NCBI GenBank assembly: GCA_002314635.1
Contig: DCGQ01000044.1
Location: forward strand, 1 to 20,801
Reading direction: 5' to 3'
DNA from: Clostridiales bacterium UBA1774
Lineage (GTDB): Bacteria > Bacillota > Clostridia > Oscillospirales > Oscillospiraceae
Length of the DNA stretch: 20,801 bases
Shown here: piece by piece, positions 1-8,516 of the stretch
Position numbering within the stretch: the stretch's first letter is position 1
How the letters are laid out: the number at the start of each line of letters is the position of its first letter
The notes under the pieces: generated by a model
What the model was told of the DNA's origin: nothing
Seen by the model: only the letters and a program-made list of their open reading frames with translations
Database searches by the model: none
Made by a program: the position numbers and the translations under genes

Positions 1-1490
1 AAAGGTTTCATTGTCGGGAACAGAATCACATCACGAATGGAATCGCAGCCGGTCAGCAGCATGACACAGCGGTCAATACCGATACCCAAACCGCCAGTGG
101 GCGGCATACCGTATTCCAGTGCGTTGATGAAATCCGTATCCATCATACCAGCTTCGTCGTCGCCTTTGGCGCGCAGTTCCATCTGCTTCTCGAAACGCTG
201 GCGTTGATCAATGGGGTCGTTCAGTTCGCTGAATGCATTGCCCATCTCGCTGCGGCAGATGAACAGTTCGAAACGCTCCGTAAGGCGAGGATCCTTCGGA
301 CTGCGCTTGGCAAGAGGAGACACATCCACGGGATGCATCGTAATAAAGGTCGGCTGAACGATCTTCTCTTCCACCTTCTGGTCATAGCATTCATACAGCG
401 CATGACCCCAAGTTGGCTCTACTTTCTCCATATCCACTCCGACAGCCTTCGCCGCGGCAACCGCTTCCTCATCGGAGTTGATGGCCATAAAGTCAACACC
501 CAGATACTCCTTGACTGCTTCGGCCATGGTCAACCGGCGGAAGCCGGGTGCAAGTGAGATTTTCTCACCAAGCCACTCCACATCATAAGTACCAAGCAGT
601 TCCTTCGCAGCACCGGACAGCAGATCTTCAAACAGATCCATCATATCGTTAAAATCTGCATAGCTCTCATACAGCTCAACGGTTGTAAACTCCGGATTAT
701 GCCTTGTATCCATACCCTCGTTCCGGAAGATACGGCCAATCTCGTAAACACGTTCGATGCCGCCAACGATCAGACGCTTCAAATTCAGCTCGGTGGCAAT
801 CCGGAGGTACATGCTCATATCCAGTGTGTTATGGTGTGTAATGAAGGGTCTTGCGGTGGCACCGCCGGAAATGGTATTCAATACCGGGGTCTCCACTTCC
901 ATGTAACCCCGTCCGTCCAGAAACCGGCGGACATAACTGATGAAGCGACTGCGAATCTCAAAATTACGGCGGCTTTCATCCGACATAATCAAATCCACAT
1001 AACGTTGACGGTATTTCAGTTCCGTATTGGTCATGCCGTGAAACTTTTCGGGCAGGGGACGAAGAGATTTGCTCAAAAGGCTGATCTGCTGCACATGAAC
1101 AGAAATCTCACCGGTCTTGGTCTTAAATACATAGCCGGTGGCACCTACGATGTCACCGATATCGAACTTGCGGAAATCCTGAAACTCCTGCTCGGAAACG
1201 CTGTCGGAGCGCACATAAATCTGAATCTGGCCCTTGTCGTCCTTGATATGGCAGAATGCGGCTTTGCCCATTCCGCGTTTGGACATCAGGCGGCCGGCAA
1301 CGGAAACCGTCTTTCCTTCCAGCGTATCGTAATTTTCCGAAATCTCATTGCTCCAGGCGCTGCGGGTAAACTTCGTGATCTGGAACGGGTCTCTGCCTGC
1401 CTCCTGCAAAGCGGCCAGCTTATCACGCCGGATCTGCAGGAGCTCGGAAAGTTCTTCTGTATTTCTGTTTTCTGTTGTATTCTCAGCCAT
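1..1490 (-). CDS. lysS: Lysyl-tRNA synthetase, class II (3' end cut by window edge)
   Basis: Charges tRNA-Lys with lysine in the cytoplasm, using ATP. Reading from the ATG at 1490 gives about 496 residues starting MAENTTENRNTEELSELLQ. An N-terminal OB-fold anticodon-binding region comes first, including VSVAGRLMSKRGMGKAAF. The class II catalytic core follows, with motif 2 (FRNEGMDTRHNPEFT) and motif 3 (GLGIGIDR, close to the window edge). The last visible residues, ILFPTMKP, are where bacterial LysRS proteins normally end, so only a few codons are missing. The start is preceded by an AAAGGGCG-like ribosome binding site. The gene begins 16 bases after the greA stop and is probably co-transcribed with it from the greA promoter. 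Family assignment is secure. Confidence 0.96.
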   Translation of the reverse strand, partial: MAENTTENRNTEELSELLQIRRDKLAALQEAGRDPFQITKFTRSAWSNEISENYDTLEGKTVSVAGRLMSKRGMGKAAFCHIKDDKGQIQIYVRSDSVSEQEFQDFRKFDIGDIVGATGYVFKTKTGEISVHVQQISLLSKSLRPLPEKFHGMTNTELKYRQRYVDLIMSDESRRNFEIRSRFISYVRRFLDGRGYMEVETPVLNTISGGATARPFITHHNTLDMSMYLRIATELNLKRLIVGGIERVYEIGRIFRNEGMDTRHNPEFTTVELYESYADFNDMMDLFEDLLSGAAKELLGTYDVEWLGEKISLAPGFRRLTMAEAVKEYLGVDFMAINSDEEAVAAAKAVGVDMEKVEPTWGHALYECYDQKVEEKIVQPTFITMHPVDVSPLAKRSPKDPRLTERFELFICRSEMGNAFSELNDPIDQRQRFEKQMELRAKGDDEAGMMDTDFINALEYGMPPTGGLGIGIDRCVMLLTGCDSIRDVILFPTMKP

Positions 1491-1506
1491 TCTCTTTCGC
1501 CCTTTC

Positions 1507-1977
1507 TCAGTCTTCTACGGAAACGATACGGAAACGCAGGTCGCCCGCAGGCACTTCCACCATGACCTCGTCACCGGCCTTGTGACCCATAATGGCACGC
1601 CCGATGGGAGAATCCTCGGAAATGCGGCCGATACGGGGATCGGATTCCTGAGAACCCACGATTTCATAGGATTCTGTTTCATCTTCGCCGATCTCCTGCA
1701 GTGTAACCTTGGAACCCATGCTGACAGCACCGGCCTCCGTTACGACTTCGATAATTTCGGCATTGGCAATCAGATCCTGCAATTCGGCAATTTTGGAATA
1801 CAGCTTGCCCTGTTCGGTCTTTGCCTCATCATATTCGCTGTTCTCAGACAGGTCGCCAAAGGAACGGGCTTCCCGAATCTGTTCTGCGACTTCCTTTTCA
1901 CGGACGGTCTGCAAATAATTGAGCTCCTCTTTGATCTGATCCAGACGAGCCTGGGAGAGTTTGTACTTCGTAGTCAT
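1507..1977 (-). CDS. greA: Transcription elongation factor GreA
   Basis: Rescues backtracked RNA polymerase by stimulating cleavage of the nascent transcript. The 156-residue length is typical for the family. The N-terminal antiparallel coiled coil (about residues 1-75) carries the acidic tip region, with the conserved stretch ARSFGDLSENSEYDEAK. The C-terminal FKBP-like domain holds the usual SPIGRAIMGHKAGDEV motif. The ATG has an AAGGAAG ribosome binding site 8 bases upstream. The gene has its own consensus promoter in the gap after the S41 protease gene and is followed by lysS after 16 bases. A greA-lysS pair is a common arrangement in Firmicutes. Confidence 0.97.
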   Translation of the reverse strand: MTTKYKLSQARLDQIKEELNYLQTVREKEVAEQIREARSFGDLSENSEYDEAKTEQGKLYSKIAELQDLIANAEIIEVVTEAGAVSMGSKVTLQEIGEDETESYEIVGSQESDPRIGRISEDSPIGRAIMGHKAGDEVMVEVPAGDLRFRIVSVED

Positions 1978-2010
1978 GGCTTGATCTTCCTTTTCGGTAA
2001 TATTGAAAGC

Positions 2011-2038
2011 ATTATAATGATTTTCTTCGGTCTGTCAA
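2011..2038 (-). promoter_or_regulatory. Consensus sigma-A promoter for greA-lysS
   Basis: On the minus strand a perfect -35 box TTGACA (2033-2038) and a perfect -10 box TATAAT (2011-2016) are separated by 16 bases. The -10 lies about 33 bases upstream of the greA ATG. The -35 box contains the TGA stop codon of the upstream S41 protease gene, so the promoter begins inside that gene. No terminator lies between the two genes, so greA may also receive read-through. Confidence 0.85.
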
Positions 2039-3228
2039 GGTGTATCAGGGATAGAATCATTCAGCATTTTTTCCGCTGCCTGCAGCTGGGGATCATCCGC
2101 ATACTCCAGCAGGTCATAGTACAGCTCCAGCCGCTGTTCCGCATCCATTTCCACAGACAGCGTCGGCGTCAGCCCCACATTGGCCAAACAAACACGCTTC
2201 GGGGTACAGTATGCAATGTTGGAAATGTGGATGGCGCTGCCGTCCTGCAGGTAAACATTGATCTGGCCATAGCCTTTTCCGGTGGTCTGCGTTCCAACCG
2301 TATCCGCCCATGCGTACTCACTGAGCGCCGCGGCGAAAAATTCAGCGGCACTGAAGGTATCCTCGTTGATCAGCACTGCCATGGGGAGTCTGACACAAGC
2401 GGCATCGGAGGTAAAGACCTGCTCAGATCCGTCTACATTCTGCTGAACAAACAGGTCACCTTCCGGCAGGAGGTAATCCAGCAGCTTCAACAGCTCAGTC
2501 AGCAAGCCGCCCGGGTTTTCCCGAACATCAAAGATGATGCCGGAAACACCAGCCTCCACCAGAGCCGCGACCGCATCTATGCTGTCCTGCCCGCTTCGGC
2601 TGTCAAAGTTCTGGATCCGGATATAACCCAATCCACTGTCCAGCACCTGGTAATTCACCGGATCCGTATAGACCTCGCCGGGAATCAGAGCAAAGCGGCT
2701 GCTCGTTCCGTCCGGCTGCAGCAGCTCCAGTATGACGCTGCCGGTTTCGATCGCCTCACGAACCTGTTCGGACACCGCGCTGACATCCATGCCGCGAACA
2801 TCCGAACCGTTCACCGTCAGAAAATGGCTCTTCTGTTGAATCCCCGCTTCGCCTGCCGGGGAATTGGGATAGACTTTTTTGATCTCAGCCTGCTCCTCGG
2901 CATCGTTCACAAGCACCAGACCGATTCCGCCATAGCGGTTTTCCTGTTCGTCCAGATAGGCGGCTACCTCAGAAGCCGGTAAATAGTAGGACCACTGATC
3001 CTGCAGGCTGTCCACCATACCGGTAATCGCGGCATCCGTCAGCGCTTCCTCATCGACCTCGCCGATGAAACTGCTGCGGATTGCCTGCACCGCTTCCGCA
3101 AGCTTCTGCTCCGTTCCGTATCCGGCTTTCGCAGCAGAACGCCTCATCAGGAAAACGCCCGCGCCTGTCTGCAGAACCAGTGCTGCCAGTACAATCAGGA
3201 TACAGGTAGAAACTCTGATACGCTTCAT
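2035..3228 (-). CDS. S41 family C-terminal processing protease (CtpA-like)
   Basis: A membrane-anchored or exported serine protease of 397 residues. An N-terminal hydrophobic segment (about residues 8-27) acts as signal or anchor. A helical region follows, then a PDZ-like domain (about 95-175, with GGIGLVL and SPAGEAGI) that would sense substrate C-termini, and then the S41 core (about 195-360) with FDVRENPGG. The catalytic Ser293 (in DTFSAAE) and Lys318 (in TTGKGYGQ) are exactly 25 residues apart, as in characterised CtpA/CtpB/Tsp enzymes, and the supporting Gln322 sits at Lys+4. It therefore looks active. It starts 3 bases after the M23 peptidase stop with no clear ribosome binding site, which suggests translational coupling. 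Its place in the ftsEX operon suggests a role in turnover of cell-wall hydrolases or their regulators (inference). Confidence 0.92.
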   Translation of the reverse strand: MKRIRVSTCILIVLAALVLQTGAGVFLMRRSAAKAGYGTEQKLAEAVQAIRSSFIGEVDEEALTDAAITGMVDSLQDQWSYYLPASEVAAYLDEQENRYGGIGLVLVNDAEEQAEIKKVYPNSPAGEAGIQQKSHFLTVNGSDVRGMDVSAVSEQVREAIETGSVILELLQPDGTSSRFALIPGEVYTDPVNYQVLDSGLGYIRIQNFDSRSGQDSIDAVAALVEAGVSGIIFDVRENPGGLLTELLKLLDYLLPEGDLFVQQNVDGSEQVFTSDAACVRLPMAVLINEDTFSAAEFFAAALSEYAWADTVGTQTTGKGYGQINVYLQDGSAIHISNIAYCTPKRVCLANVGLTPTLSVEMDAEQRLELYYDLLEYADDPQLQAAEKMLNDSIPDTP

Positions 3229-3231
3229 TAC

Positions 3232-4521
3232 TTAATCCCAAATTACATAGTTGCTGAAAAACTGCAGTGGGTCAACCCGAACATCGTTTTCATAAATCTC
3301 AAAATGGATATGCGGGCCGGTGGAGTAGCCGGTGGAACCCACCAGACCGATCACGGAACCCTGCGACACCGTATCATCTACCGACACCAGCCGCTGGCTC
3401 ATGTGAGCATACAGGGTATAACGGCCATTTCCGTGGGCAATCATCACATAATTGCCGTAGGACTCATTATAGCTGGAAGTGACAACGATACCGCCGTCAG
3501 ATGCATAGATATTGGTTCCATAAGATGCGCCAATGTCGATACCGTTATGACTGCGCCAGTATTTCAGGATCGGATGGAACCGCATCCCGAACAAACTGGT
3601 CACATAATAGGAATCACTGCTGGGCCAGAGATAGGTTCCGGTAGCGGTAACACCTGCGTTTTTCAGCTTCTCCAGCCGTTCCAGCTCTTTGATCTGTGCG
3701 GCAATGCGGGCATCCTCCGCTTCTTCCTCTTTGATCTGCCGTTCCAATTCGTTGATGCGTTCCTGCAGTTCCTGTGCGTCTGCCTGCTGAGCCGCCTTCT
3801 CGTCCTCCAGATCCTTGATACGGGCAGAGGCTTCCTCCACCAGTGCGGCAAGCTCGACTTTTTTCTGTTCCTGCTCGTCCTGTTTGATATTCAGATCATC
3901 TCTGGCGTTATACAGCTCCTGCTGTGCCAGCGCAACCTCCTGCTTGGCCTGCTCCATTTCATCAATGACGCCTTCATCCTGACCCACGATCTCGTTAATC
4001 ATGTCCAGACGGCCGAGCAAGTCTCCGAACCCGTTCACATCCTCAAACAGGATCTCCAGATAGGAGACATTTCCCCGCTCCTCCATGGCACGCAGCTTGA
4101 CCTTGAATATCTCCCACTGTTCTTCTTCCGCCGCTACTGCTTCGTCATATTCCAGTTTTTTGTACTCGATCTGTTCTTCCAACAGGACAATCTGCTGGCC
4201 GATGTTTTCGATTTCCTCCTCTGCCAGCACGATCATCCGGTCATACGTGTTCTTTTCTTCCTGAATTGTACTGATGGTCTTGGAAATATCGGAAATACTG
4301 CATTGGAGCTGATAGCGCTGGGCAATGATTTCCTCCTGCTGCGCTTCCAGTTCCTCCCGTTCTTCCCGATTTGCTTCCTGCTGCGCTTCCAGTTCATCCA
4401 GTTCCTGACTGGCACGGGCGGAGGTAATCAGCGATGTAATAATACCAATGCACAGGGAACCCAGCATCAAAATCGCCAGAATGATACACAGGATTTTTCT
4501 AAACAGTTTTCGTCTCTTCAT
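3232..4521 (-). CDS. Coiled-coil M23 (LytM-domain) peptidoglycan endopeptidase linked to FtsEX
   Basis: A secreted or membrane-anchored murein hydrolase of 429 residues. An N-terminal hydrophobic segment (about 8-34) is followed by a long Glu/Gln-rich coiled coil (about 38-290). The C-terminal M23 domain (about 300-425) has the full zinc and catalytic set: His325 and Asp329 in HNGID, His373 in YAHMS, and His404 and His406 in GPHIHFE. This differs from E. coli EnvC, whose LytM domain is degenerate and only activates amidases. In the FtsEX paradigm the coiled coil docks on the extracellular part of FtsX and ATP hydrolysis by FtsE releases the hydrolase domain. The gene lies 3 bases after ftsX. 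The ATG at 4521 has a GAGG ribosome binding site 9 bases upstream. EnvC-like architecture is certain; partnership with FtsX is inferred from position. Confidence 0.9.
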   Translation of the reverse strand: MKRRKLFRKILCIILAILMLGSLCIGIITSLITSARASQELDELEAQQEANREEREELEAQQEEIIAQRYQLQCSISDISKTISTIQEEKNTYDRMIVLAEEEIENIGQQIVLLEEQIEYKKLEYDEAVAAEEEQWEIFKVKLRAMEERGNVSYLEILFEDVNGFGDLLGRLDMINEIVGQDEGVIDEMEQAKQEVALAQQELYNARDDLNIKQDEQEQKKVELAALVEEASARIKDLEDEKAAQQADAQELQERINELERQIKEEEAEDARIAAQIKELERLEKLKNAGVTATGTYLWPSSDSYYVTSLFGMRFHPILKYWRSHNGIDIGASYGTNIYASDGGIVVTSSYNESYGNYVMIAHGNGRYTLYAHMSQRLVSVDDTVSQGSVIGLVGSTGYSTGPHIHFEIYENDVRVDPLQFFSNYVIWD

Positions 4522-4524
4522 ATC

Positions 4525-5403
4525 TCAAATCCTCGTATAGTCCCGAATGGCAATCGTGCTGCCGAATACGGCAACGATTAGGCCGATGCCAAGGAAACTG
4601 AACAGAAGCGGCCACAGCATCACAGAAAACGGAAGAATCTGCAGGAATGCCAGCGCCGACTGCGCAATCCGGGTCGCCATTGTATTGTATATCAGCCATT
4701 CCAGAATAAAGGCAGCCACCGAGCCGGTAAGTCCCAGAAACATGCCTTCGATCATAAACGGCATATTGATAAATGATTTTGTTGCACCGATCATCCGCAC
4801 AAGAGACAGCTCATTTCTCCGCGAAAAAGCAGCCATCCGGAGAGTGTTAGACATAATAAACACGGATACGATCATCAGCAGCAAAACCATGATGATGCAG
4901 ACGATATTCACAATCTGCCTCACCTTTATCATTCCGTTGGCAACACCCGGGTGTGCATACACCTCGGCAATTCCCGGAATCCCGGCCAACGCCAACTGGG
5001 TATCCGCCATAATGCTGAGATCCGTCATCGTGACCGTGTACCGATCCCGGAAGGTATCAGCTTCCACATCTTCAAAAAGCTTGCTGTACTTCAGTTGGCT
5101 CAGATAGGACTCCATTGCCTCCTGCCGTGTAATGAATTGCGTTGAAGCCACATTCGGGATTTCCAGAATCGCGCTCTCCAGATTTCGGGCATCTTCCTCA
5201 GAAAGGCGCTCATCCACAAATGCCAGTACCTGCACCTCATCCTCCAGATTGCCGAAAATGTAATTGACATTCACCGTAACCAGAGAGAAAGTTCCCATGA
5301 CCAGCAAACATGCGAGGATGATAAAAACCGTCGCAAAGGAATTCAGGCGATGCTTGAAAATGCTGTTGGTTCCTTCCCGCAGATAATATCCCAGTCTGTT
5401 CAT
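4525..5403 (-). CDS. ftsX: Cell division protein FtsX (permease-like subunit)
   Basis: Integral membrane partner of FtsE that passes a conformational signal to extracellular peptidoglycan hydrolases. From the ATG at 5403 it has 292 residues. TM1 is at about 20-45, then an extracellular domain of roughly 115 residues (containing ILEIPNVASTQF, typical of FtsX), then three further TM segments at about 163-185, 216-238 and 258-284. The C-terminus IRDYTRI is cytoplasmic. An in-frame GTG at 5415 could extend the protein by four residues. I chose 5403 because an AAAGGGTGG ribosome binding site lies 8 bases upstream of it and the GTG lies within that site. The ATG overlaps the ftsE stop in an ATGA arrangement, so translation is probably coupled. 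Confidence 0.95.
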   Translation of the reverse strand: MNRLGYYLREGTNSIFKHRLNSFATVFIILACLLVMGTFSLVTVNVNYIFGNLEDEVQVLAFVDERLSEEDARNLESAILEIPNVASTQFITRQEAMESYLSQLKYSKLFEDVEADTFRDRYTVTMTDLSIMADTQLALAGIPGIAEVYAHPGVANGMIKVRQIVNIVCIIMVLLLMIVSVFIMSNTLRMAAFSRRNELSLVRMIGATKSFINMPFMIEGMFLGLTGSVAAFILEWLIYNTMATRIAQSALAFLQILPFSVMLWPLLFSFLGIGLIVAVFGSTIAIRDYTRI

Positions 5404-6077
5404 TCCCGATACCACCCTTTACTGTCTCTGGTTACCGCGCCATTCTCAATTCGAATCACTCGTTTGGCAAAACGATTCACCAGTTCTGCTTCATGGGTCA
5501 CCACAAGCATGGTGGTCCCGGATTCATTGATATGATCCAGCAGTGTCATCAGGTCCAGACTTTTTTCCGGGTCAATATTACCGGTTGGTTCATCCGCAAT
5601 CAGCAGCTTGGGGTTATTGGCCAGTGCTCTTGCAATGGCTACCCGCTGCTGTTCACCGCCTGACATTCGGTTGGGAAAATCATGCATTCGATCCTTCAGT
5701 CCCACCAATTCCAGAACATATGGCACCCTGTCTGCAATCTCTTTTCTGCTTGCACCAGCCACATGCATGGCTACTGCCACATTCTGGTATGCGTCCTTAT
5801 CCTCAATCAGCCGGAAATCCTGAAAGACAATGCCCATACTGCGCCGAAGCTTGGGTTTCTGGCGTTTTGTCACCCGATTCATATCATATCCGTTCACCAG
5901 AATCGTGCCGTCTGTCCCGGCAATTTCACCGGTGATCAGCTTCAAAATGGTAGTTTTTCCGCTGCCGGATGGCCCCACCAGAAAAACGAACTCATGATCT
6001 TCTATGGAGAAGGTAATATCACGCAAAGCCGGGGTACCGTTTTCATAAGCTTTGGATACATGCTCAAAGGTAATCAT
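5400..6077 (-). CDS. ftsE: Cell division ATP-binding protein FtsE
   Basis: Cytoplasmic ATPase of the FtsEX complex. The 225 residues form a single ABC domain with Walker A GPSGSGKT (35-42), Q-loop VFQDF, signature MSGGEQQ (138-144), Walker B LLIADEPTGN with the catalytic Glu163, and the H-loop His195. The pattern NYVENGT-like start followed by short beta strands is FtsE-like: it begins MITFEHVSKAYENGTPAL. The start is 11 bases after the stop of the upstream CdaR-type regulator and its ribosome binding site is weak and distant (AAGGGA about 14 bases up), so translation may depend partly on the upstream gene. The gene order ftsE-ftsX-M23-S41 supports the assignment over other LolD/MacB-like ATPases. 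Confidence 0.95.
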   Translation of the reverse strand: MITFEHVSKAYENGTPALRDITFSIEDHEFVFLVGPSGSGKTTILKLITGEIAGTDGTILVNGYDMNRVTKRQKPKLRRSMGIVFQDFRLIEDKDAYQNVAVAMHVAGASRKEIADRVPYVLELVGLKDRMHDFPNRMSGGEQQRVAIARALANNPKLLIADEPTGNIDPEKSLDLMTLLDHINESGTTMLVVTHEAELVNRFAKRVIRIENGAVTRDSKGWYRE

Positions 6078-6088
6078 AAAAGTATTGT

Positions 6089-7180
6089 TTATCCCTTCTG
6101 ATCCTGGGAATTCAGGTATTTTTTCACCATCAGTGCAACCTTGAATACAATGGCGTGGTCAAACTCACGCAGATCCAGGCCGGTGAGCTTCTTGATTTTT
6201 TCCAGACGGTACACCAGCGTATTCCGGTGTACAAACAGCTTGCGGGAAGTCTCGGAAACATTCAGATTGTTCTCAAAGAACCGATTGATCGTCTCCAGTG
6301 TTTCCTGATCAAGCGCGTCGATGGGGCTCTTCTTGAAAACTTCGTCCAAAAACATCTCGCACAGGGTACGGGGAAGCTTGTAGATGATACGACCGATGCC
6401 AAGATTATCATAATGAATAATCATCTTATCATCGTCAAAGACCTTTCCCACTTCGATGGCGACCTGAGCTTCCTTATAACGCTCAGCCAATTCGCGCAGA
6501 TGATTGGACACGCTGCCCACGCCGATTACAGGTTTCACAAACAACTCTGTTGTCAGTGTATCTTCAATCTGCTGGGCGTACTTCTGCAGATCTTCGCCAT
6601 CAGCGCCGGGATTCAGTTCCTTAATCAGCACTACATCGGTTTCGTTGACGCCGAAAATAAAATCCTTCTGCCGGTCCGGAAACAGACTCTGCAAAACCTC
6701 TACCGTTGCGCTGTCAACCTTACCCGGCTGACGGATCAGCAAAACACCACGGGGCGCAGTCAGATCAATATGCAGATCCTTCGCACGGGAATACAGATCA
6801 ACCAGCAGAGTATTGTCGGAAATAATGTTCTTAATATAAACGGATTTATCGAATTTTTCTTCGTAATTGATTCTGGCCTCATTGAACGCGATGGCGGCCA
6901 GACGGCAGATGACCTGGGTGTTTTCATCAACGCCTTCGGCAAATACGGCATAGTCGAAGCGGGAGGTATAGTTGCCCAGAATGCAGAAGGTCTTGCCCGC
7001 AAAAACAGTATAGGTCTGATTGTTACTCATAATGGCAGCAGGAGCACCTTCTATTTCGGAACCAACCAGCTGCAGGTTGCTGCAGGCCATGATGCTGCCG
7101 TCTGCATCCATGATTCCGATCACCTTGTCTGTTGCTTCCTTCATCTGAACGATTACGCTCTGAAATATTCTGCCGGACAT
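6089..7180 (-). CDS. CdaR/PucR-type transcriptional regulator with C-terminal HTH
   Basis: A 363-residue protein. The N-terminal part (about 1-105, VIGIMDADGSIMACSN) resembles the sugar-diacid-recognition sensory region of CdaR-type regulators. The middle (about 135-265) resembles the GGDEF-like/CdaR middle domain seen in this family, with no intact GGDEF motif. The C-terminal PucR-type helix-turn-helix (about 302-350) contains LNVSETSRKLFVHRNTLVYR and LEKIKKLTGLDLR, the family hallmark. The ATG has a GGAGG ribosome binding site. It lies 11 bases before ftsE on the same strand and shares the promoter at 7243-7271. Known relatives control sugar-acid or purine use. No such metabolic gene is nearby, so its target and effector are unknown. 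Confidence 0.88.
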   Translation of the reverse strand: MSGRIFQSVIVQMKEATDKVIGIMDADGSIMACSNLQLVGSEIEGAPAAIMSNNQTYTVFAGKTFCILGNYTSRFDYAVFAEGVDENTQVICRLAAIAFNEARINYEEKFDKSVYIKNIISDNTLLVDLYSRAKDLHIDLTAPRGVLLIRQPGKVDSATVEVLQSLFPDRQKDFIFGVNETDVVLIKELNPGADGEDLQKYAQQIEDTLTTELFVKPVIGVGSVSNHLRELAERYKEAQVAIEVGKVFDDDKMIIHYDNLGIGRIIYKLPRTLCEMFLDEVFKKSPIDALDQETLETINRFFENNLNVSETSRKLFVHRNTLVYRLEKIKKLTGLDLREFDHAIVFKVALMVKKYLNSQDQKG

Positions 7181-7242
7181 AGGGAATCCTCCTCCGTTTC
7201 ATTTCTTTGGTAAGGCTGTTTTTATCCTACCTTAACTAATAT

Positions 7243-7271
7243 ATACTACCCTCTTTTGTGCAATTTTTCAA
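7243..7271 (-). promoter_or_regulatory. Candidate promoter for the CdaR-type regulator / ftsEX operon
   Basis: On the minus strand TTGAAA (7266-7271) and TAGTAT (7243-7248) are separated by 17 bases, 63 bases upstream of the regulator ATG. The -35 is a good match; the -10 matches four of six positions. The overlapping AT-rich run TATATATT offers alternative -10 boxes, so the exact box is uncertain. The preceding gene is closed off by a strong terminator, so a promoter is expected in this gap. Confidence 0.5.
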
Positions 7272-7309
7272 TAGCTGCCGGGCACTCCATAAGAAAAAGT
7301 TTTATGAAC

Positions 7310-7340
7310 AAAAAAAAGAGCGCGGCATCAGCCGCGCTCT
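7310..7340 (-). terminator. Rho-independent terminator after the sugar-import ATPase gene
   Basis: On the minus strand a perfect 10-bp GC-rich stem (AGAGCGCGGC / GCCGCGCTCT, plus-strand 7317-7326 and 7331-7340) closes on a 4-base loop. A run of T residues follows it directly (plus-strand A run 7310-7317). It lies 12 bases beyond the stop of the ATPase gene and isolates that gene from the regulator/ftsEX operon. Confidence 0.95.
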
Positions 7341-7352
7341 GGAAAATCATAA

Positions 7353-8471
7353 TCAGTTGGTGATGGTCTTCTCGGTGTCGTAGTCGAACAGGTGCACGCG
7401 AGCGGTATCAACATAGAGCTTAACCTTGTCGCCCATCTTGCAGGTGCAGGTGCCGGTGGTGACGACGGCGGTGATGGACACTTCGCCATTGTTCAGGTAC
7501 AGGTTGGTATCAGCGCCCAGCAGCTCGGTCATATCGACCTCAGCTTCAAAGACCTGGCTGGGAGTCTTGGCGATCAGATCATTATCGGCATGGATATCGT
7601 TAGGACGAATACCGAAGATAACCTTCTTGCCGGCATAAGCCAGAACTTCGGGTCTGCGACCCTTATCGGCAGGCAGAGCCAGCTTGACACTGGCGCCAAA
7701 CTTCAGATAGGTGGTGCCGTTCTCATCCACGATTTCGCCTTCGCCGGTGTTCATCTGAGGAGTGCCGATGAAGGTAGCGACGAACAGGTTGGCGGGCTTT
7801 TCGTACAGAGTCTGAGGAGCGGCGACCTGCTGCACAAAGCCGTCCTTCATGACGACGATACGGGTGCCCATGGTCATAGCTTCGGTCTGGTCATGGGTAA
7901 CATAAATGAAGGTGGTGGCCAGCTTCTTATGCAGCTTAGCCAGCTCGCTGCGCATTGCGGTACGCAGCTTGGCGTCCAGGTTGGACAGAGGCTCGTCAAG
8001 CAGGAAGACCTTGGGGTTACGCACGATAGCACGGCCCAGGGCGACACGCTGTCTCTGGCCGCCGGACAGAGCGGCAGGCTTACGATCCAGCAGATGCTCG
8101 ATCTCAAGGATCTGAGCGGCTTCATCAACACGACGCTTGATCTCGTCCTTGGGCATCTTGCGGAGACGCAGACCGAAAGCCATGTTTTCAAACACGGTCA
8201 TATGGGGATACAGAGCGTAGTTCTGGAACACCATGGCGATGTCACGCTCTTTGGGAGCAACGTCGTTAACCAGCTTGCCGTCGATGTACAGCTCGCCGAG
8301 GGAGATTTCTTCCAGACCGGCGATCATACGCAGGGTGGTGGACTTGCCGCAGCCGGAGGGGCCGACAAGGATGATAAACTCTTTATCTTCAACATCGAGG
8401 TTGAAATCGGAAACAGCAGTAACGCCGCCAGCGTACTTCTTGTAAATGCCCTTCATGGTTACACTAGACAT
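7353..8471 (-). CDS. Sugar ABC transporter ATP-binding protein, MsmX/UgpC/MalK type
   Basis: Energises import of sugars or glycerol-phosphate-like substrates from the cytoplasmic face. The 372 residues comprise an ABC domain with Walker A GPSGCGKS (37-44), Q-loop VFQNYALYPHMTV, signature LSGGQ (135-139), Walker B VFLLDEP (155-161) and H-loop His193. A C-terminal OB/TOBE regulatory region follows (about 235-365, IFGIRPNDIH). I chose the ATG at 8471 because a GGAGGT ribosome binding site ends 7 bases upstream. A TTG five codons further up would place that site inside the gene. No permease or binding protein is adjacent. The gene is flanked by its own promoter and terminator, as for shared ATPases such as MsmX of Bacillus subtilis that serve several importers. 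The specific substrate cannot be told. Confidence 0.92.
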   Translation of the reverse strand: MSSVTMKGIYKKYAGGVTAVSDFNLDVEDKEFIILVGPSGCGKSTTLRMIAGLEEISLGELYIDGKLVNDVAPKERDIAMVFQNYALYPHMTVFENMAFGLRLRKMPKDEIKRRVDEAAQILEIEHLLDRKPAALSGGQRQRVALGRAIVRNPKVFLLDEPLSNLDAKLRTAMRSELAKLHKKLATTFIYVTHDQTEAMTMGTRIVVMKDGFVQQVAAPQTLYEKPANLFVATFIGTPQMNTGEGEIVDENGTTYLKFGASVKLALPADKGRRPEVLAYAGKKVIFGIRPNDIHADNDLIAKTPSQVFEAEVDMTELLGADTNLYLNNGEVSITAVVTTGTCTCKMGDKVKLYVDTARVHLFDYDTEKTITN

Positions 8472-8516
8472 AACCCATACCTCCAAAAATTATTCCAAGA
8501 CTGTGCTTGAATGATT

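Noticed and set aside
1348..2982. A 544-codon plus-strand open frame across lysS, greA and the S41 protease
   Set aside because: It runs antisense over three well-identified genes and a consensus promoter and shows no domain.
7201..7309. Possible small RNA or riboswitch ahead of the CdaR-type regulator
   Set aside because: The AT-rich leader shows no stable stem or conserved riboswitch-like core; a promoter and ribosome binding site explain it.
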